From contig JABANP010000216.1 in NCBI GenBank assembly GCA_013115135.1, forward strand, positions 1 to 64,000: a stretch of DNA of 64,000 nt. The letters run 5' to 3'. The notes under the pieces were generated by a model that saw only the letters and a program-made list of their open reading frames with translations, did not search any database and was not told the origin of the DNA. This DNA comes from Perkinsus olseni (lineage: Eukaryota; Perkinsozoa; Perkinsida; Perkinsidae). Shown piece after piece: positions 21,595 through 36,059 of this stretch. The translations under genes were made by a program, and so were the position numbers. Positions within the stretch are counted from its first letter, which is position 1; the number at the start of each line of letters is the position of its first letter.

Positions 21595-22203
21595 GTGCGA
21601 GCATTCCAAGTTCAAGGACCGCTAACAGTGCTCATCTGTATAGCCCCCTTGCCTCATGAAGCGTCGGACGTCTATTACAGAGTGGGGTGTCTCTCTCGAA
21701 GAACGGCTCGAGAAGATGCGGAAAGCAAGACGCGAATCAACGAGGGAATCCTGCGGGCTCAGAGCCCAACCGTCGGTTGGCTCGTCCGATGGGCTAACCC
21801 GGGAGGTCGCAAAGTGAGGAGGACTCTTAAGGCCGCCATAGATCGCCTGGCTGTCTTTAGGGTGGCTACAGCAGCCCGCAGCCCGCTGGTGGGTCGTCCA
21901 GTTGCGACTAAGCCTACCGGAATGCTCACCGCCGCCCTGCAAGCCGGCACCCGACGTTATCACAGCAAAGAGCCTGCTGCTGAGAAGCCTCATGAACTTA
22001 TAGTTTTCCCGACCGAAGTCCATCGTAGTGGAGAGTCCGGCTTCATTATTCATACTACTGACGGTGCTATCGTGATCGCCTCAAATGAAGGCATTCTCGA
22101 GGATGGTAGGGCTCCTCCCAAGGCTAAACTGAAGGTCACTGGGTGGCCCCTCTCGGATGGAGTCTGGCTGGTGAATAAGACTGAGCACTCTGCGACGTCT
22201 TGA
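21595..22203 (+). CDS. Hypothetical protein
   Basis: A 202-residue open frame starting at a GTG; the true start or an upstream exon is unknown. The N-terminal two thirds is basic and Arg-rich. The C-terminal part (HELIVFPTEVHRSGESGFII, then IVIASNEGIL) has an ordinary globular look. No family recognised. It could be a host gene exon or a retroelement remnant. Confidence 0.3.
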   Translation: MRAFQVQGPLTVLICIAPLPHEASDVYYRVGCLSRRTAREDAESKTRINEGILRAQSPTVGWLVRWANPGGRKVRRTLKAAIDRLAVFRVATAARSPLVGRPVATKPTGMLTAALQAGTRRYHSKEPAAEKPHELIVFPTEVHRSGESGFIIHTTDGAIVIASNEGILEDGRAPPKAKLKVTGWPLSDGVWLVNKTEHSATS

Positions 22204-22780
22204 CCTAGCATCCATTATTGATCGAGTACCAGAGGATTAGTTTCCCGGCCCCAAGTGCTCTCCCATCACTTTACTTGGGCTGATACGGCTCCTATTGAGT
22301 ATCGAATTTGTTGCGTTGCCAGTAACCATAGAGATAACCCAGCTGACACCAGTGTTGAGACCAACACTAGCCGATGGGCTGTTCGGCCGCGACGAGAGTG
22401 GCGTGATTCAGCCGTGAAGATTCGCCCAGCCGAAAGCTCCATAGCGATTGAACCGTCGATAACTGTAGCTGCGACGAGTTCTCTCACAAGTACAGAATCT
22501 CAGGATCCCACCATCGACATCGGTTCCCTAAGTTCGGGGCCCTAATGCTTAACAATAACCCTCTCCCTTCACTATGAAAGCCGTGTTGTGATTCCTCTCC
22601 AGCATAATTGGCAATGGAACAGAAACGCCGCCGACGTTGGTAGGTCGACGTGACCGTCTCCAGTCGGAGGGTCTCCGACGGAAACGCCCAGTCCATGACC
22701 ATCGTAAGCTCCCGTCTCGCACGTCTTTCATGGACCGTAAAAGGGAAGTTGGTGCCCAGCTTATTTTGCATTCTTCAACA

Positions 22781-24346
<1,566 letters not shown>

Positions 24347-25800
24347 ATAAAAGCCTTCAATCAGCCTCACCTCGTCAGCTCGACAATCCTGACCCGTTTC
24401 ACTCGGTTTTTATTCATAGACGTTTTAGCCCACTCCCTTCACGTTTTCGAGCATTGCTTGACAAGCATAATAATAGTCCCGACTTGTTGCGTTTGTATTC
24501 CGAAAGGGACCCATCCCTGCGCTGCACTACCCCTCGTCACAAGCTGTAACGGCAACAGAATCGGTCAGCTCTGAGGCTACTCGAGGCACCGGTCCGCGAT
24601 AACGAAGGGGTTTCTAAACCTCGTGCCGGGTGAGAATTCCGGGACTAAATTTTTGCACAAAACTCGACGAGATTTTGAGACACCCTTTATGGTGGAAGCG
24701 ATGTATTCGTCGTTGGGTAAGAGGAAGGTGTGGAAGCCTACAGTGACTAATGTTATAAATCCCATCAATGTTGAATCTTTGTCACACAAGAACTGTCCCC
24801 CTAACGAAACGTGATGGTTTCAAGCTTTGCAGCGACTACAGTGGAGACGTACCCACACCTCCGAGCCACCGAGAAAGACCACACCATCATCTGACGTCGA
24901 AAAGGACATTGCGAACTCCAATTGGAATATGTGTTCGAGAACACCGTGGCTGAGTAGCTGACAACTGAACAGTGTTATCTTTCTTGTATGGCCATGCTTT
25001 CACACACGCTAGGTCTCGCCATGAGCCACGTAACTCACGCAGGGCTTCCAAACTTGTCGGGGTTTTCGATAAAAAATCTATCGTGCAGAATTTTCTAACA
25101 AACAGAACAGATGAGACTACACTCATGCTCCTCCCGGTACTCGAGCACGCAACACACGTCCAACGGCTGAGCATGCATACAATCTTTCACGACATCACAT
25201 AATAAAGCTGCATCGTCTAAGTGCTTCAAGTCAATCATCACTGTCCCATGAACCATCCCCCGAGACTGGCTTGCCGTGGCCTCGGCTGAGCAGCTGCTTG
25301 CCAGTGCTGCGGAGGGGGGACGTCAGACGCCGAGTAGCGGAATCTTGCGGTGGCGGGAGGCGCCACTAGTTGGGTAGGAAAGAAACTAAGATGAAATACT
25401 CGTTCGCGTTAGCCCTGCAAACCTAGGGCGAGCGCACGTTCCAAGGAGCTCGGGATAGTTGAAGTTATTCGGCTGTATGTCTCCCGCCACTAATTTGATG
25501 ACAGCCCGAGACGACTTAGACCGGCAGTTGGAAAGAACACGTAGAGGAGTGAATAGGAGCACACACCTGGAAGTCGGCCACTGAGTATCGCTCCATCGAG
25601 GCAACGGTCTGGCGGACAAGGGAGGTCCACTAAGGACCGCAGGGGCAGGGGCTGCTGCCTGACGACCGTGGAAGTGTCCTTGAAGTCTGCCGGTTGATTA
25701 ACTCACCCGTTGAAAGTCTTGAGTGGGAGCGGGCAGCGAATTGAACTGTATGAGAGGGACATCAGGGGGCCCTGATCAGCAGGCTGTGAAGACGATGAGC
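24347..25800. other. Intergenic stretch, no gene recognised
   Basis: Frames up to about 95 residues, none resembling a family. Possibly decayed transposon sequence continuous with the region to the right. Confidence 0.35.
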
Positions 25801-26647
25801 AGCCGTCACCGCTTACCAATAGGAAGCCCTAAATGGCTCGATGTGGTCGAAGACACAGAGGGTCGGCGAATATCTGAGCAACGAGAAATGCCGTTTACGC
25901 AAGATTCCTTGTCGATCGCTCACTCCCATGATGACCGCTGTGAATGGAAGAGGCAACCACCGCTTCCCGGCGTGAATCGGGGACTGAAGTATATAAGGAT
26001 ACCAGACAGCGAGCGTGACCACTATCCCGCCCGAACCTTCATCATCGTCCTCTCGTGACTTCATAGGTGTATACCGCGTCATCAGGCGGCTGTAGTCCGG
26101 CTGCTCGCTGTGCTTGCTGTCAATAAACATTCGCTCGGATTCCAGATAGTAGGTGAACCTGACTCACCCGAAACCGGAATAACGATTTCCACTGCGGTTG
26201 CCGCGATAGAGAGCCGGGCAGCAATCCCTACGTGTCTCGCAGCTCGTCAGCCCGCGCACTCCCCTCCATTCGACTATAGGCCGTCTCCAGTTCCTCAAGG
26301 GCCTGCATATCCTCGTCGTACGTTCGGCCGTAGTTTGGCACTGAGCTGGCTACTAGCTCTTCATAGAGGTCAGAAAGATGACCCTGAGAGCAGCTTCGGA
26401 TCCCCCCGAACCGGCTTCATGAAAAGGACTTTATTGCATGAATTCAGTCTGTCGAAATCACAAACGTTTCCAATGTCATATATTTGACACTGAAGCGTGA
26501 ATACCCGGGAAAGGCAACAACGTGTTGCCAACACGCTTGAAGCAGAGAGACTTTCGCAATTCTACGGACACTGTCACCCATAGTTGATCCCACATCACCA
26601 TAATCCACCTCCTCCGGAAAAGTCAGCAGCCCCCCAAGGACCAGAAG

Positions 26648-27314
26648 TTAACGCAACAACTGTTCGCTGAACAGCAGCATCCTTCCCGCAGATGTAGGTC
26701 CTAATCCCCACGTGGAAGGCAATCGATTAGATTGGTGAATGCCGTATCCATTGTAGAAGTCCTGCCGCGCGATCACTTTCGTAAAGAGAGTGTCTTGCCG
26801 CGCCGCCGTTGAACACGGAGGAATTCCCAGTTGCCCGTAGACTGAATGTCTTTGCGTGCTTTTGCGGTCAAACTTGCGTTGTTCTTCCGCCTGTCGAGCG
26901 TCGCTAATCAATCCGACTGGATTGATCTGCGTCTCGAATACTCCGCCCGAGAGAGTAACCAGCGGGTAGAAGAAGTGACTCTCACGCTAGATCGCGCAGC
27001 TGGAACCCATTATTCTGACCATGCTTCGACGCTTCTCTGCAACTTTCATAACATGGGAAGATTTGAGACGCCAGTTTCCGTGAGGTCCACAATATATGAT
27101 TGAACACAGCCGAGATGTCCACGTAGTGGATACACGGCTGGGAACCGGTAGTGATGAGATACCTCATCAGCTTCCATCGCGTGGTAGACGGATGCGAGAG
27201 CATTTGATTACTCCACCTGGCGTCATAGACGATACGGCAAGGCGTTGTGCTGCTGGATTCTTTGAAGACGTATTGAGGTAGCACGAAGTACTCTTGACGA
27301 AGGCCGGCAAGCAA
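26648..27314 (-). pseudogene. Decayed BEL/Pao-like reverse transcriptase fragment
   Basis: On the minus strand, the frame 26982-27314 reads LRQEYFVLPQYVFKES, then TTPCRIVYDARW, then CIHYVDIS. This resembles the RT N-terminal region of BEL/Pao-type elements (EYF.P...V......T..RIV.DA......AD). Further along the same strand, frame 26648-26911 contains HSVYGQLGIPP, like the SVYDPLGL.P motif that follows the RT in this group. The catalytic YxDD box was not found, and frames are interrupted, so this is a relic. Assignment to BEL/Pao rather than another LTR clade is tentative. Confidence 0.45.
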
Positions 27315-27562
27315 CGGTCATAGTAGGAGTCGTGCTCTAGATCTTCGTCAGAGTGAATGAAGATTTGAAATCTTCAACCACCGGTCAAGCTACTGCTGAA
27401 GCAATCCAAGCTTGGACAGCTTGGACTCGGCATATTGGGTTCATCGGTGTTGGCCTTGGTCCGTAGGCACATACCATCCGCGCTCCTGTACGATGACTTC
27501 GCGTTGCTCACCCGAGGGGATATAAAAGGCATCACCTGCAGATGTGTCACTATTCCTGATAT

Positions 27563-27763
27563 TCAGCGAACTTGCAAGTGAGCTCTCCCGCTTAATCTTC
27601 CCAGGAAAGTGGTCGGCCCTTCAACCCCTTGCTGTTCGGGGAGACGAAGTAGGCGCCGCCCATCAGTGTCCGACAGCATGATCACGGCGCGACCATCGAG
27701 ACCAGCGACACCATCGGGCAAAACACTCGTTATGGCCCATAACTGGATGTTCCGAAGACCCAT
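27563..27763 (-). pseudogene. Possible retroelement protease remnant
   Basis: The minus-strand frame contains LDGRAVIMLSDTDGRRLL, loosely like a retropepsin hydrophobic-DTG core. It lies upstream of the RT-like fragment on the same strand, the right order for a pol gene. The resemblance is weak. The frame ends inside a perfect palindrome. Confidence 0.2.
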
Positions 27764-27789
27764 AACTTATGGGTCTTCGGAACATCCAG
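27743..27789. repeat. Perfect 47-bp palindrome (23-bp arms, 1-base centre)
   Basis: The arm 27743-27765 is the exact reverse complement of 27767-27789, with a single C at 27766. The left arm begins CTGGATGTTCCGAAGACCCA. No such perfect structure is expected by chance in a window of this size. Confidence 0.95.
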
Positions 27790-28369
27790 AGGCAAATCTA
27801 ACTCGCACTGCCGACATCAGCACAGCTGCTCCCTGTCAATTTGTCAGAGGTCCCCCTTCCTAATCTCAACCCTACGGGGCACACCGAATCCCGTCACCAC
27901 TCCCGCAAGCCACCAGACCTTCGCACTCAGACATTTCTCGCGGAAGACTGTGATGAGGGCATGGGTTGTCGGGCCGGGCGATGGAAAAAACTAATATTAT
28001 CTAAATTTTCCATAACTTGAGGATTTCTGAGTTTTATGGATTTGAAGATTTCAGCTTGCGGATCCCAAGCGGTGCCGGCGGGTCGCCGACAGATTCTGGC
28101 GAATGATGATGTTGGTGAAATTTTCAATCCCCAGCGCTGAGCTTACTCCCCAGATGACCCTCCAATTGAGCCATCACATCATCCGACAGAGGCTCGACCT
28201 CATCGACGCTCTCATCGGGATATGAGCAGTCGGCTTCGTCCGTGTCGTCAACAGAACCCTCTTCGACCACGGGGCAATCCTGAAAACGAGACCATCGCCT
28301 GGCCGGTCACAAACGTTCGAAACGCTTTTACATGTTTGACGCTCGCGAGGCCGTACGGTCGCTGCCAAT

Positions 28370-30778
28370 CTGAAGAGCGAAGAAAGGCAAATAATCTACT
28401 CTAGTCGAGTGTATACGACGCTCCCGAGACTCACCTACACGAGACTCTCGTGATGATAGCTCGTGAAACTAAATTTCGTGAGCAGGTAATTTCGTATACA
28501 TCAAGCTATGCTTATTGACTAAAGCGTCATATAGTTTTCGTACCGACTACCATCAACGCTCAAGTGCAGCTTATCCCGCTCAGCCCGACAGGCCCTGCGT
28601 GGATAGTTTTCTGCATCACCCGAGCTACGTTGTGGAGGCTGCCGAAGCACGGAGTATATCTTGGACACTGTCCCACTGCGGTGAGTGGGACAGTTACAGG
28701 GGGATACCAGTAAGCTCTGCTCCCGTTAAGAGAGTATATCGTGGAATTTCTACTGGCAGCTGTCGTCCGTTCATTCCGAAAGACAAATGCCTTGAGTCCC
28801 CCCGGTTGATCCTCGTGTTCTCTTTCCCTGATACTCACATGGATTCGCATCAATCGCATTGCCAATGTCGATATTTTCGTCAGCAGGCGTGTGTAGGCCT
28901 GCCAAGGCGGCCGCCACCTGCAAAACCAAAATCCCTTGGCTACTCGCCGTACATCAAGATTCTCGAATCAAAACGAAAAGGTTCAATGCCGGACCGAGAC
29001 CAACAAAGACAAGGAATTTGTCCATTCTAGCCAGTCGCTCCTTCCCCGAACGCTGTTCTTTTTTCGTAACGAGGCCGAATTATCAAGGTGTTCTTCGACA
29101 CATCTTTCGCTGCTATTTCTGGTCAGGTAGGACACCGACTATCCACTTACATCGCGTCCATCGTCATCATTGACACCTGCAACCGCTGCGTCGAGGTCCG
29201 ACCGCATGCTCGTGGGGCTGTCGAAGGGAGGGCACTCGAATGGTATCGCACAATTCACCTGAGCGTATAATCTACGAAACCCAGGGATCAACGCGATTCT
29301 CGGAATGAGTGGTACGCCAAGCCAAGCATCTCACCGGGCCGTCAATCCTAGAAACATCCACACTCGGCGCTGGAGTATGCACCTATGCCGAAGCCATCAG
29401 TCACGGAGCCAGCCTCGCTGTGTCCCCACCTGTGCTTTCTGCGCAACTTGTCGTCGATGCTTCCTCATCGACCCTCCCCCTCCTCCGTGATGTCTCTTAG
29501 GAGTAATCCAGGTATGCGTCTGCCATGGCGTCCGATATTTATTACGATTGTTGGGCGTTCGTGAAGTGTGCATACTAAACCGCTGTACAGCTGTCAACAG
29601 CATCAGAATTGATCTACTTCGTCTCACTGTACTTTAGATTCTAAAGTAACTTTCTAAAGTTTAGAAAAACAGTACCGCACTCGACGTTCTCAATCAGACA
29701 CGCTTCGATCCTTGAACCCCCGTCAAGGTCCTAAGATTCGTTGGGGGTGAGAAGCGGGGAGAGCTCGAACCTTCTCCAGCCGATCTACTCGACCGAGAAG
29801 GACTACTCGAAAACGCGGTGAAGGCTGTTGAATTCTCTGGTATGCAACACCAGCGAACAAAGACACTCAATTCGAGATCATCCCCGTCCAGTCTAATCCG
29901 CCGCACGGCTGAAATTCCCTGAAATTAATTCCCGAAATTTTCTGATTTAGTTCGGTGATCCGTGATCTATCAAATTTGCAAAATGCGTTAAGCAAGATTA
30001 TTCTGATGCCACCAGTGCTGACCTCACCCGCGAACTCCTATGATCGACCTTGGATACCCTCCCCCAGCTGCCCGAAGCCACGCAAGGAAATTGACCGACA
30101 CTGAACAAGTGATTCTCAGTCAAATGCGAGAAATAGTAACACAGAAGAATTATCAGGTGGTACGCCCACTCAGGCAAATCGATCACAGTGGCGAGCGCTC
30201 TTTTCACGCTCCCATCATACTGTACGCTCTGCAACCGTTGGCACTCTGTGTTTGTGCACAGTACCGCTGGTGCCTGAAAATGAAGAATAATAACCTCCGG
30301 TCCGTCAATTTCATTATTATCCCTAAAAAGCGCGAAAGAGATGACGACCAAGACTCATCATAAAAGTGAAACGGTGTTGATAATAGCGCCATCCGAGCAA
30401 TCGATAATGTTGAAGCAATACTGGCATTAGTACGGGGTAACTACACGTACTCTGATCCGAATTACTACTAACTGTACATGCTGTGTGTAGTATTTAGATC
30501 CGTGTAGTGTACGAATTCGTACGCGTAGGATCCACTACGTAATCCTAGGTGCCGAGCCACTGGTATATTAGTATACGAATCCTCTCTCATACGTTCCTTG
30601 TTATGGTTTCAACTGTGTGAACTGATTTCCCTGATCACACTTCTAAGGCCAATCCTAGTTCGGGAATGGCCGCCACTTCGGCCATTCTAATGGGACTTCT
30701 TTAAAAGAGGGTAGAGACGCTTGAAATATTCCACGAAATATGAGGCGCCCAGGTTCGATCCCCGCGGATGAATTTTTT
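28370..30778. other. Non-coding or decayed sequence
   Basis: Unrecognised short frames on both strands. Around 30440-30590 there are several short inverted repeats rich in GTAC, TACGTA and GGATCC-type words. Around 29628-29675 a CTTTAGA/TCTAAAG-rich foldback occurs. No gene is supported. Confidence 0.35.
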
Positions 30779-33700
30779 TCACTCAAAGTCCGACCACTCC
30801 ATCAGCAACTCCCCCTCACCTTCATTGAGCGTGGACATCTCCTTCGACTGACCACTCTCCATGTTGTCCAACTTATCATAACCATTCTTCGCAGGAGGCT
30901 GAAAGACAATTCGATCGCTGTGAAGGCCACAAGAACGAAGATACTCTCAAAACTCAACGACGAAGGCAGCGGCCTCTTTCCGACAGTGTCGGACCGACAC
31001 CGGCGATGGACCGTAAAGTCGCTCACAGACCGCCACGATCGGTTGACGAGGACTCACCTCGGCGGGCTTGGCCGAATACATATATATCGCAGTAATGACC
31101 AATGCCGCTCCGATAACGAAGGTGGGCCGGACTTCAAAACCGAGGAAGAGTGCGCTGATAGTTGTACCTGAATCAGGTAACCTGGTCATCACTGGAAAGC
31201 TACAGTAGCATGGAGGTTCCCTCTCAAAGTTGTATGTTTCTCACTCACGCCGTAAGGGCAGGACTCCTCAGAGCCCGTGGGCTAATTTCCACTAATTCAA
31301 ATTGCGAGAACCTTCATACCACTTTTCGCACACATCGCGTCTGATCAACCAATCTCATTTTTATGGAAGCTCTTCAAGCTCTACAGGATCGACGACTAAC
31401 ACTCCAACGGACACGGTCGACGAGCTGCGAGTAAACCCCCCGTTAAAAAAGGCGCGCATTTCCTCAAATTAATCCATCCCAAAGTACTGGAAATTTCGGG
31501 CCAGCAGATCAATACAAACTGTATGATACACACGAATGCACTCAAAATCGAAGGAAGATAGTAAAAAGGAAAACAAGCGTAACAATGGAAAGGAGAAACA
31601 AGTCCAGCAAGCCCGATTGCCCCCTCACTGGATATGATAGCCGCTGCTGTGGCGAAGTTCTTCAGGATAGTGTCCGCGTACTTGATAACAACAGCAACGA
31701 TCAGACCACCACCGGCTTCCAGGAAAATCGTCGCTGAACATCATTAGGCATCAGGGGGCACGCCGTGCAGGTGGAAATTGTCACAAATCAAGATCCATCC
31801 GGTACCGCTCCTCCCACACATCGTCGTAACAACAACATCAGCACCATATACGACTAATTTTTAGCATATTTTCCAGAAATTTCTAGGAAAAAATTTGCTA
31901 GATTCGCGAGAAATTAATCGATATTCTGAAAGCTTCCGACCTTCTAGTATCTGGCAATATTATTTTTTTGATTCGATACCAAAATATTCGTAACTCTTCC
32001 AATTTTCGACCCTGTCCGGCCTCTCCCCACTCACTCCACGTCAATGGTGAGTAACCGTAGAAGAATCCATCCTGTCGCAGTGCCTCATGATCCTTGATCA
32101 GCATGGTACCTCACAAAAATCAAGATACCTTCTAGCGGAGCGAAGCAGCCCACTTTCCTACATATTGCGCTCGTCGATGCGAAGCTGGCGAGCTGGAAAT
32201 TTCGCACCCAAATCGTATACGGTTTCTGAACATTGGGAGCGCCCTGAAAATAAACGCAAAAAATTCCAGCAGAAAAAACAAAATTTGTCCTAAAACCATC
32301 TGATAACCCTCTAGCACACCGCCAAACTGAGCACACCGCCAAGGTCTATTAAGCGACATCGCCGTTGGACTGCAAACTCCTGGTGTCGATTTGCAGTCAA
32401 ACTGGTCTACAACGGATTTTCGCGTGTTGACGTCGTATGGTAGTGCTTTGGAAGTCTTATATTCTCATAGAGTACGGAGTCATGAGAAAATTAGACAGCC
32501 CAGCGAGTGATCGCCGCTTTATTGTAGCCTGAACTCCAACTTGCGATCCTCAGGTCGTTGCAAAAGTAATATCATTATCCCAAGCGACGCGTGTCCAGTT
32601 AAAATCCAACGCCCACGTCGGCTTAGCAGCTCAAAAATGAGCCTTCATTCAGCCAACTCGAACGCTGCCGGGCTAGGATCGCGTTACTTGAAAAATCAGC
32701 GCTATGAGGATCGAAATATTCCAACGACCAGGGGATATTATATGTTAACGAAGGCGCGAGTTGAACAATAAAGAGCGAACTTAAAAAGACTGCTAGATCC
32801 CACGAAGGCGCTTTGTCCAGATCCAGCGCATAGAAACACTAAGTACAATACGAAACGTGAAACTATCTCTACGATGAGACTACCCATCGAGCTTGGCGAG
32901 GGGAAGATCTCCGAATGGAGTGGTATAAATGCTTCACTAACAATTAAATTCTCGTCCGTCGTAAAATCCTATCAGGATTGTAAAAAAATTGTCAGGAAAA
33001 AATTTATAAAATGTACTAAAAAAATTGTTCATAGTATCACCAACCTACGTCTTTTCCGGTACTCCCCCTTTTCAGCATGTACTCAAAGTAAACAGCTGCA
33101 AAGCCGCTGGTCATGCACGCAAAAAGTATCGCACAGATACCAACTACTAGGCCTGAAAAACCAAGATATCTTATGACGCACTGCGGAGAATCACTGAATT
33201 GCAAGCTGAACGTAAGTTCATGTAAATTAAAATCTTGCGCTGACGATAGCACACGGCGCCAAATTGAACGGCTGCAGAATTCCTTCATCTCTTTTCCACG
33301 TTCGATTGGTATAATGACCGAAATGAATTACAATGGACACACAAGACGAATTGCCTTAGACAATACTGAGATTTCTTCTGGCCCGATTTCTCGTCACGTG
33401 GACGAACAGGAAATTTTGGCAAAATGCCCAGGAAGCCTCGACCGTTATTTTCGAGTAAAAGTTTTGGCATGAACAACTCATCTTGCAGTTCGAAATCACC
33501 GCCTAGGGCACGCCGGAAACATCATTAAGGAAGATGTTCGTTCCCCCATGCAATTGCTCCCGACGGCGGCCTAGGGGTGATATTCCTCAGGAGATCTACT
33601 ACCAGAATTTAGTATATCCAATGAGAGGGGACTTAGAGGTATCAACCCAATAATTCTAGGCCCATAAGCCACCTACTAGCGTTGTCCTTCTTCGTATCAT

Positions 33701-35398
33701 CATCATTCTCTTTCAACTGGGACAGCTGAACAATCGACACGCCGACCAGAAGGACCTGCCAAAATCGATCGGCCGATCGATTATCCGATCGATTTTATGC
33801 TTACCACTAAACTGAGTACTTGTTTATGGCTGAGCTTCTTGTGCAGCATCAACACAGAGAAAAGCGCTGTGGTAAGAATCTTACCCTGAACAGAAAACCC
33901 GAAATGCCGACACATTCACAGCCACAGAAGGCGTATCTTAGGTTGACGCACGTCAGTGACGCATTCTCACCGAAAATTTTCGTCAAATGCACGAGTCAAC
34001 CTAAGATTCTCACCTGATACGTAATTTGAAACACTGCCGCCTGCAGATGTGTTATAGCCAGATAAAGAGCGTTCTTCTGCACAGCGTAACACAGCGCTGG
34101 TACCGACATCTTCACATAGTCGTAGAAGCCCGTGAACACCTCCCTCCTAAAAACAACAACAACAAGAGGTTTGAAGAAGACGATAAAATGCTATCCCTTG
34201 CGTACCTCGCAGGGAAGCAGCAGAAGTAATGGAGTGCCACCCGCGATGACAAGAAATTTGCCCAGTGAGAAACACGAGAGCTTTTTTCCATCACATCAGC
34301 TGAATGCGGCTCCGTTTTCTTGTAAATAATTCCCTACTGTAGCGCTGGAACGGTTGATCGATATGCTAATTTCGCATCACGATGAAAATCCATAATTTCC
34401 ATTCAGAAATCAACAAGCGAAAATTCGTTTATGACGCGAGTTGATAATTCTGATGATAATTGTGAAGCATCAAGAGCTGCCAAATGAGATTTCTGTCGCT
34501 GACAAGGGTCAACCTAAGATTCCCTTCCAGACTCCTTCTCCCCTATATATATATTCAGAGCGAATCCAACCTCCCCGTGAAATCCTCGCATGAAAGATAC
34601 TACTCACTTCCAGAACAACTTGAGGTTCTGCCATGACCATTGGCTTCTTTCCGCGTTCCGGAAAAACGCCAGTGTTATCAAAATTGTACCTGTGAAACGG
34701 TCAAAAGATTCCTCAACTACATCACTCAAGGGTAAAACAAGTGAAAAGATACTTCAACCTTACATGCGATAAGCTTGGTAGTCTCGTCGCAAACAACGGC
34801 AGTACTCGCCAGGAACATCGGGCCCGGCCTCGTCCGAGCATACCGCATAGTCAACACCAGTGCTGAGAAAAAAAAATAAAATTATAAAAAAATCTTTCGA
34901 ACTTTCTATTACCGAAAGTGTAAATTTCGACGTATTCTTTAAATTATTTTTTTCCGAAATTTGTTCGAAAAAAGTTAATATCGCATAGTTAACAAGCGCC
35001 AAAAAAAGAAAAAAATCGAAATTTACTCGTAACTCATGCACACTATCATGCCACGGTATTCATTCCCGTTCTGAGACCCCGCCAGGTGGAGCGAAGGACA
35101 ATGCCCCGGTCGACAAAGATGCTCGGAGCCTTCGACCTCAGTACCACATTTCTCACCGATCGTACGATGAGCATATGCACGGAATTGAGTTCATGATCTA
35201 CCATGCCATCAATGGAAGTACAACTGAGTTGGACTAGGGAGAGAATTCATCATCCCATAGTTTTATATGTATTCCACATATTTTGTATTCAACCATGGTA
35301 ACCTGAAGATACCCCAAAGATATCTTACCTGTATTCTGTGCTGTGAGCACTAAAAGTGAGAGATAACGCGGCTGCAGTAGCCGACGGATGGGTATCAT
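30779..35398 (-). CDS. Nucleotide-sugar transporter (SLC35A-like), 12 exons, complete
   Basis: Exons on the minus strand, in coding order: 35398-35329, 34862-34764, 34689-34608, 34146-34014, 33885-33805, 33755-33677, 33152-33049, 32243-32162, 32109-32035, 31733-31629, 31167-31058, 30898-30779. They total 1140 nt, giving 379 residues, with every junction in phase and GT-AG. Family landmarks in order: YLSLLVLTAQNT; MRYARTRPG; FLASTAVVCDETTKL; KMSVPALCYAVQKNALYL; GKILTTALFSVLM; GVSIVQL; SGFAAVYFEYMLK; YTIWVRNFQL; DGFFYGYSPLTW; GGLIVAVVIKYADTILKNF; FVIGAALVITAIYMYS. This is a ten-helix Golgi or ER antiporter that moves UDP- or CMP-sugars into the lumen. The substrate cannot be told from sequence. 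The C-terminus is an acidic cytosolic tail. Several introns are 300-805 nt, longer than elsewhere, and host repeat insertions. Confidence 0.9.
32244..33048 (-). other. Large (805-nt) intron of the transporter gene
   Basis: Lies between exons ending KRGSTGKD and beginning GAPNVQKPYTIW. No gene is seen inside. Its size against the 44-56-nt norm suggests inserted DNA. Confidence 0.5.
33935..34007. repeat. Foldback element with 13-bp perfect arms inside a transporter intron
   Basis: ATCTTAGGTTGAC (33935-33947) is exactly complementary to GTCAACCTAAGAT (33995-34007). The structure lies in the 128-nt intron at 33886-34013 of the transporter gene. The same 13-mer occurs singly at 34508-34520 and 62485-62497, and a close form at 53062. 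Confidence 0.8.
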
Positions 35399-36059
35399 CG
35401 AGTGACAAGAAAAGAGAAACAGTAAGAACAACAACTGCTGGGGTGAGGAATCTTTATTACCCATCAATAGCACGGTTCAACCTAGGATACCAGTTCGCTC
35501 GAAGCTCGAGAACTCGATTCAGCCGTCGGAATGAAAATGTTAATACTGGCCGTATCTTTGATATCCGATAACATTACCATATTCGTCTTTATGCACTACG
35601 TTGATCGGCCGCCGCCAAATTCTGTTCATCAGAGCAAAAGCTACCCACACTCTGAAGGAAGAATTATGTCAGAAAGTTTCTCGAAAATTTCCGAGGGAAA
35701 TTTTATTTCTGATTCACTGAATTCCCGATGAATTACGCCCAGAATAAAACAGGAGGCTCAACTTTGAGTCCATATAACCGTTAAACGAAGGAAGAATGAC
35801 GCGAGAAAAACGTCCGTCGGCAAAATTTTTCCGGCGAAATTTTCCATTCAAATTTTTTCGCAAAATTTTTAGCTCATTCATCAGAGATTTTTGCGGCAAA
35901 ACGCTTTGATCAATGAAAGGTGACTAGTTGTAAGCCTATAGGTAATAATAGAGAGTATACAAAACAATTCTTGCCAGGATTTTTCTCCCAAAAAATCTCG
36001 AAAATCCGGAACGAAGAAAATTGGATGAAAATGATACGAATGGCAACTCCGAGAAGAAG

